Below are positions 7,348-9,963 of a stretch of 9,963 nucleotides of DNA, in pieces. The notes beneath the pieces were generated by a model. The model saw only the letters and a list, made by a program, of their open reading frames with translations. It made no database searches and was not told the DNA's origin. How positions within the stretch are numbered: the first letter of the stretch is position 1; every line of letters begins with the position of its first letter. The stretch is taken from NCBI GenBank assembly GCA_028708105.1, contig JAQVZR010000036.1:1-9963 (forward strand), given 5' to 3'. This DNA comes from Desulfoplanes sp. (lineage in GTDB: Bacteria; Desulfobacterota; Desulfovibrionia; Desulfovibrionales; Desulfomicrobiaceae). A program made the position numbers and the translations under genes.

Positions 7348-7392
7348 GTATGGAGACTTCATTATTCAGATAAACTACGATTGTCAAGTAAA

Positions 7393-7469
<77 letters not shown>

Positions 7470-7482
7470 GTAAACAAACGTA

Positions 7483-7558
7483 TGGTGGGCGGTACAGGGC
7501 TCGAACCTGTGACCCTCGGCTTGTAAGGCCGATGCTCTCCCAGCTGAGCTAACCGCCC
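7483..7558 (-). tRNA. tRNA-Val (anticodon UAC)
   Basis: A 76-nt cloverleaf read on the minus strand. The acceptor stem is GGGCGGT/ACCGCCC, the D arm is GCTC-AGCTGGGA-GAGC, and the anticodon arm is TCGGC-CTTACAA-GCCGA with anticodon TAC. The T arm is ACAGG-TTCGAGC-CCTGT, followed by discriminator A and encoded CCA. It is the first gene of the Val-Asp-Asp operon. Confidence 0.97.
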
Positions 7559-7579
7559 CTCCGAACAACGAGACCGACT

Positions 7580-7606
7580 TCTATAGAACCAGCACTCAGC
7601 TGTCAA
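7580..7606 (-). promoter_or_regulatory. Sigma-70-type promoter of the tRNA operon
   Basis: On the minus strand a perfect TTGACA (7601-7606) is followed after 15 nt by TATAGA (7580-7585). The spacer is slightly short. The predicted start lies about 15 nt before tRNA-Val. The AT-rich stretch upstream of the -35 (about 7607-7640) could act as an UP element, typical of stable RNA promoters. Confidence 0.7.
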
Positions 7607-7702
7607 CAAATAATTAAAAAAATATCATTCCCTTTAAAATCCAGAAAATTGGCAACGCGTCCCAACGCCTTCTATCACCCCTTTGCAATACGTTGCCCCC
7701 TT

Positions 7703-7730
7703 GTCCGGCCGGCTTTTACGCGGCCAGGAC
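7703..7730. other. GC-rich hairpin downstream of the transporter gene
   Basis: GTCCGGCCG (7703-7711) pairs with CGGCC-A-GGAC (7721-7730) with a single bulged A, around the 9-nt loop GCTTTTACG. It lies about 60 nt beyond the transporter stop at 7793 and upstream of the tRNA promoter. No T-run follows on the minus strand, so it is at best a weak or factor-assisted terminator. The neighbouring 7738-7790 is a C/T-rich tract with nothing else recognised. Confidence 0.4.
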
Positions 7731-7792
7731 GGGACAAAGCCACGGTCTCCCGGCTCCCGTCTCCTGCCTCCCGAATTCCTTACCCCTGTTCC

Positions 7793-8662
7793 CTATATAA
7801 ACATAACCGAGGCTCCGCAGACCATCAGCAGAACCCCAAACCAGCGCCTGCGGATATTTTCTCCCAAAAACCACTTGGACAAAAACAGAGTCACGACCAT
7901 ACCTAGCATGGATATGGGTTCGGCAACGCTGACATCGATCTCGGTGATGGCCAGGAGCAAAAACAGATACGAATAGGCATTGATTGCTCCACTGGCCATA
8001 GCTGTCCAGGGACGCTCTCTGAAAAGATGAAAAATTCCCCGCAGATGCCCCTGGAGAAGCACGTAGATACACACATAGGCTGCAATGATCAGATACAGAA
8101 AAAAGCAGTAGGTTACGGGCGGCGCATTCTGGATATTGCTCTTGTCGATCACCCTGCCCACGGCGATAAGCAGGGAAGCGGCAATCATAAACTGACAGCC
8201 CCGATTATGAAACAGCGCTCGCATGGAGCAAAAAAACGTGCTCCGCATGTGATCCGGCCTGTTCAGATGCGATGCCCCATAGACAAGGAGCACCAGCCCC
8301 AGGCACTTATACACCGAAAGAGGTTCACCCACCCACACAAAGGCCATGATCGCCAGAAAAAAAATATTGAAATTATACAGAGGACTGACGAGGGAGGCCT
8401 CTTCGAGCGACAGAGAGCGGACATAGCAGACAAAAGCTACGGAATAGAAAAGCCCGCTGGCCAGAGCCTTGGGCACAAATACCCAGGTTGTCGGCCCTTC
8501 CATGGGCACAAAGGGCAGCAGAAAAAGTGCTCCCAAAAAAAAGAACAGAAAGGTCGAACAAAACGAATCAGCGTTCGTACCCATTTTTTTGACAATGATC
8601 CGCTCTACCCCAAGGGTGATCACCCGGCCGAACAATGCCAATACCGGCAAGGATATGGACAT
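7793..8662 (-). CDS. EamA/DMT-family transporter
   Basis: A 289-residue, very hydrophobic protein with about ten predicted membrane segments arranged as two EamA halves. The first half (about 1-132) ends in the typical SPLYNFNIFFLAIMAF...GEPLS...GLVLLVYGA pattern. The second (about 157-289) ends in AEPISMLGMVVTLFLSKWFLGE...GVLLMVCGA. The repeated E-P residues and the GE before the last helix are usual for this superfamily, which exports or imports small metabolites through the inner membrane. The substrate cannot be told from sequence. I place the start at the ATG 8660-8662 because GGAG stands 6 nt upstream. A TTG at 8672-8674 would extend it by four residues but overlaps that ribosome site. 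The gene is 249 bp downstream of the ABC ATPase gene on the same strand, so it may share that transcript or have its own promoter. Confidence 0.85.
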   Translation of the reverse strand: MSISLPVLALFGRVITLGVERIIVKKMGTNADSFCSTFLFFFLGALFLLPFVPMEGPTTWVFVPKALASGLFYSVAFVCYVRSLSLEEASLVSPLYNFNIFFLAIMAFVWVGEPLSVYKCLGLVLLVYGASHLNRPDHMRSTFFCSMRALFHNRGCQFMIAASLLIAVGRVIDKSNIQNAPPVTYCFFLYLIIAAYVCIYVLLQGHLRGIFHLFRERPWTAMASGAINAYSYLFLLLAITEIDVSVAEPISMLGMVVTLFLSKWFLGENIRRRWFGVLLMVCGASVMFI

Positions 8663-8668
8663 ACCATG

Positions 8669-8672
8669 CTCC
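8669..8672 (-). promoter_or_regulatory. Ribosome binding site choosing the transporter ATG at 8662
   Basis: GGAG on the minus strand lies 6 nt before ATG (8660-8662). The alternative TTG start (8672-8674) shares bases with this site and has only a T-run upstream. Confidence 0.65.
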
Positions 8673-8840
8673 AAAAAAAAATGGACAGCCTACACTGCCC
8701 ATTAAAATAGTGGTAACGATTCAGCACACTGGTTATCTATACAACGGTAAAACACACCGCCATGCGCATTTTCAAGCATCCCGTGTTGATCATGAATAAG
8801 GCCAGCCAGATCCGGGCCCCGCAATGTTCTGTACCATCAC

Positions 8841-8877
8841 AGACTAAAGGGCATACTTTTCTTGAATGCCCTGGTCT
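8841..8877. terminator. Possible weak terminator after the ABC ATPase gene
   Basis: AGGGCAT (8848-8854) and ATGCCCT (8866-8872) form a 7-bp stem around an 11-nt loop, extended by AGAC/GTCT (8841-8844 and 8874-8877) across a small internal loop. It begins about 35 nt beyond the ATPase stop. No clear T-run follows on the minus strand, so it may be an mRNA 3'-end hairpin or a partial terminator. Confidence 0.35.
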
Positions 8878-8911
8878 CAATCCTGGATCATCGTCCCCGC
8901 ATGAGAGGCAG

Positions 8912-9640
8912 CTAATGGTCTTCCACCTTGCCCAAAAATTCCCTGGTGCGTTCATTCTGGGGAGAAGCAAAAAATTGCTCAGGGTCATTTTCTTCAACGA
9001 TCCTTCCATCGTCCATAAAAATGACACGGTCGGCCACATCTTTGGCAAAATTCATTTCATGGGTGACCACCAGCATGGTCATGCCCTCTTTGGCCAGATC
9101 CTTCATGACATCCAGGACTTCCCCCACGAGCTCGGGGTCCAGGGCGCTTGTGGGCTCGTCAAAAAGAATCAGTTTGGGATTCATGGCCAGAGAACGGGCG
9201 ATGGCCACCCGCTGCTTCTGTCCGCCGCTGAGCTGATCAGGATAGACGTCAGCTTTGTCTGCCAGGCCAACCTTTTTCAAAAGCTGCGTACCCAGCGTCC
9301 GGGCCTCTTCTTTGCCCATTTTACGTACTTTGAGTGGCCCCAGCGTCACATTTTTAAGCACGGTCATGTGCGGAAACAGATTGAACTGCTGAAAAACCAT
9401 CCCTGCTTCAGCGCGGACCAGATTCATATTCGTATTTTTATCGGTCAGATCATGCCCGTCCACAACAACACGGCCGCCGGTAATTTCTTCCAGTCTGTTC
9501 ACACAGCGAAGGAGCGTGCTCTTGCCCGATCCGCTGGGACCGATAATAACCACGACTTCACCGGGTTGGACATGAAGATCCACGCCGTGCAGCACTTCCA
9601 GGGCACCAAAACGTTTTATAAGATTTTCAATTCGTACCAT
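8912..9640 (-). CDS. glnQ: Polar amino acid ABC transporter ATP-binding protein (GlnQ-like)
   Basis: A 242-residue ATPase of full family length. Walker A is GPSGSGKST (34-42), the Q-loop is [10 protein letters not shown] (Q84), and the signature is [14 protein letters not shown] (137-150). Walker B is [14 protein letters not shown] (157-170, catalytic E162) and the H-loop is VVTHEM (H194). The [13 protein letters not shown] and [20 protein letters not shown] sequences are typical of the polar amino acid uptake subfamily (GlnQ, HisP, ArtP). It powers import of an amino acid delivered by a periplasmic binding protein, working with the permease encoded just upstream on the same strand. The start codon is preceded by AGGA 4 nt away, a rather close site. 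The exact amino acid cannot be determined, so the symbol is by subfamily only. Confidence 0.93.
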   Translation of the reverse strand: MVRIENLIKRFGALEVLHGVDLHVQPGEVVVIIGPSGSGKSTLLRCVNRLEEITGGRVVVDGHDLTDKNTNMNLVRAEAGMVFQQFNLFPHMTVLKNVTLGPLKVRKMGKEEARTLGTQLLKKVGLADKADVYPDQLSGGQKQRVAIARSLAMNPKLILFDEPTSALDPELVGEVLDVMKDLAKEGMTMLVVTHEMNFAKDVADRVIFMDDGRIVEENDPEQFFASPQNERTREFLGKVEDH

Positions 9641-9768
9641 AGCATCCTACATTATTTTCGGGAACAGGCTTATACGGCGAGGTCAAAGGAGCCAGCTCGG
9701 TCAACGTCGGTCCGACCAGACCTCTGGAAAGCACGCTGTATACACGACGTTACTGAAAACGCATAGTA
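9641..9768. other. 128-nt spacer between permease and ATPase genes
   Basis: No ORF of note. It contains a short GTCGG-T-CCGAC dyad (9706-9716) and the ATPase ribosome site. No clear terminator or promoter was recognised, so the two transporter genes are probably cotranscribed despite the gap. Confidence 0.4.
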
Positions 9769-9963
9769 TCAGCGTTTGAATATCAACCGGTGCTCGACCA
9801 TATTGAGCATCTTGGAAATACTCAACGTCAAAACCAGATACATGACTGCAACCGTAAGCCAAACCTCAAACGAACGAAAATTGGTGGCAATAATTTCCTG
9901 GCCGCTGCGGGTCAGTTCCCCAACACCGATGACCACGAGCAGCGAGGTGTCCTTGAGACTGAT
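9769..9963 (-). CDS. Polar amino acid ABC transporter permease (GlnP/HisM family), C-terminal fragment
   Basis: The last 64 residues of an inner-membrane permease; the 5' part lies beyond the window. [21 protein letters not shown] at the fragment start is the EAA-loop end typical of HisM/GlnP permeases (family pattern LKDTSLLxVIxxxEL). It is followed by one membrane segment ([17 protein letters not shown]) and a short basic cytoplasmic tail (EHRLIFKR). The EAA loop is the contact to the ATPase partner encoded 128 nt downstream. A periplasmic binding protein gene is expected further upstream outside the window. Confidence 0.9.
   Translation of the reverse strand: MSLKDTSLLVVIGVGELTRSGQEIIATNFRSFEVWLTVAVMYLVLTLSISKMLNMVEHRLIFKR

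Noticed and set aside
8663..8674. TTG start for the EamA transporter
   Set aside because: The TTG overlaps the GGAG that serves the ATG at 8662.
8702..8779. 25-codon minus-strand ORF (MLENAHGG...) upstream of the transporter
   Set aside because: No clear ribosome site and too short to separate from chance; a leader peptide role cannot be supported.
8762..9766. 334-codon plus-strand ORF
   Set aside because: It is antisense to the well-supported ABC ATPase gene; the composition is that of a shadow frame.

Overview
The window looks like chromosomal DNA of an anaerobic Gram-negative bacterium, probably a sulfate-reducer-like deltaproteobacterium (Desulfobacterota, perhaps Desulfovibrionales). 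This rests on an EFR1-type flavodoxin/ferredoxin protein, a huge secreted SGNH hydrolase with calcium-type repeats, a polar amino acid ABC system, CCA-encoding tRNA genes and roughly 50% GC. The assignment is an inference without database support.

Layout. Positions 1-828 (+) hold the 3' part of a polysaccharide deacetylase gene (CE4/NodB fold). It converges on a 4.7-kb gene at 866-5581 (-), and both share a perfect 17-bp-stem hairpin at 814-860. The large gene encodes a 1571-residue secreted protein. It has a signal peptide, an SGNH/CE3-like esterase domain, and four ~260-residue modules separated by three aspartate-rich thrombospondin type 3-like linkers. Each module contains three related sub-repeats, giving twelve in all, with a faint resemblance to H-type lectins. 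This is the most unusual object in the window.

Next comes a strong terminator (5767-5807) for the EFR1-type protein gene at 5857-6657 (-). It is followed by about 570 bp without a convincing gene, which contains a 105-bp inverted-repeat-bounded segment with a REP-like GTAG hairpin. A small tRNA operon (-), transcribed Val(UAC), Asp(GUC), Asp(GUC), has a recognisable TTGACA promoter and an intrinsic terminator. The two tRNA-Asp genes are identical.

The rest is on the minus strand: an EamA/DMT-family membrane transporter (7793-8662), a polar amino acid ABC ATPase (GlnQ-like, 8912-9640) and the C-terminal end of its inner-membrane permease (9769 to beyond the window end).

Functional links. The deacetylase and the SGNH esterase could both act on acyl groups of cell-surface or extracellular polysaccharide, but they are convergently transcribed and not co-operonic. 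The permease and ATPase form one ABC importer. The remaining genes look like independent units. No CRISPR, integrase, transposase or phage gene was seen.
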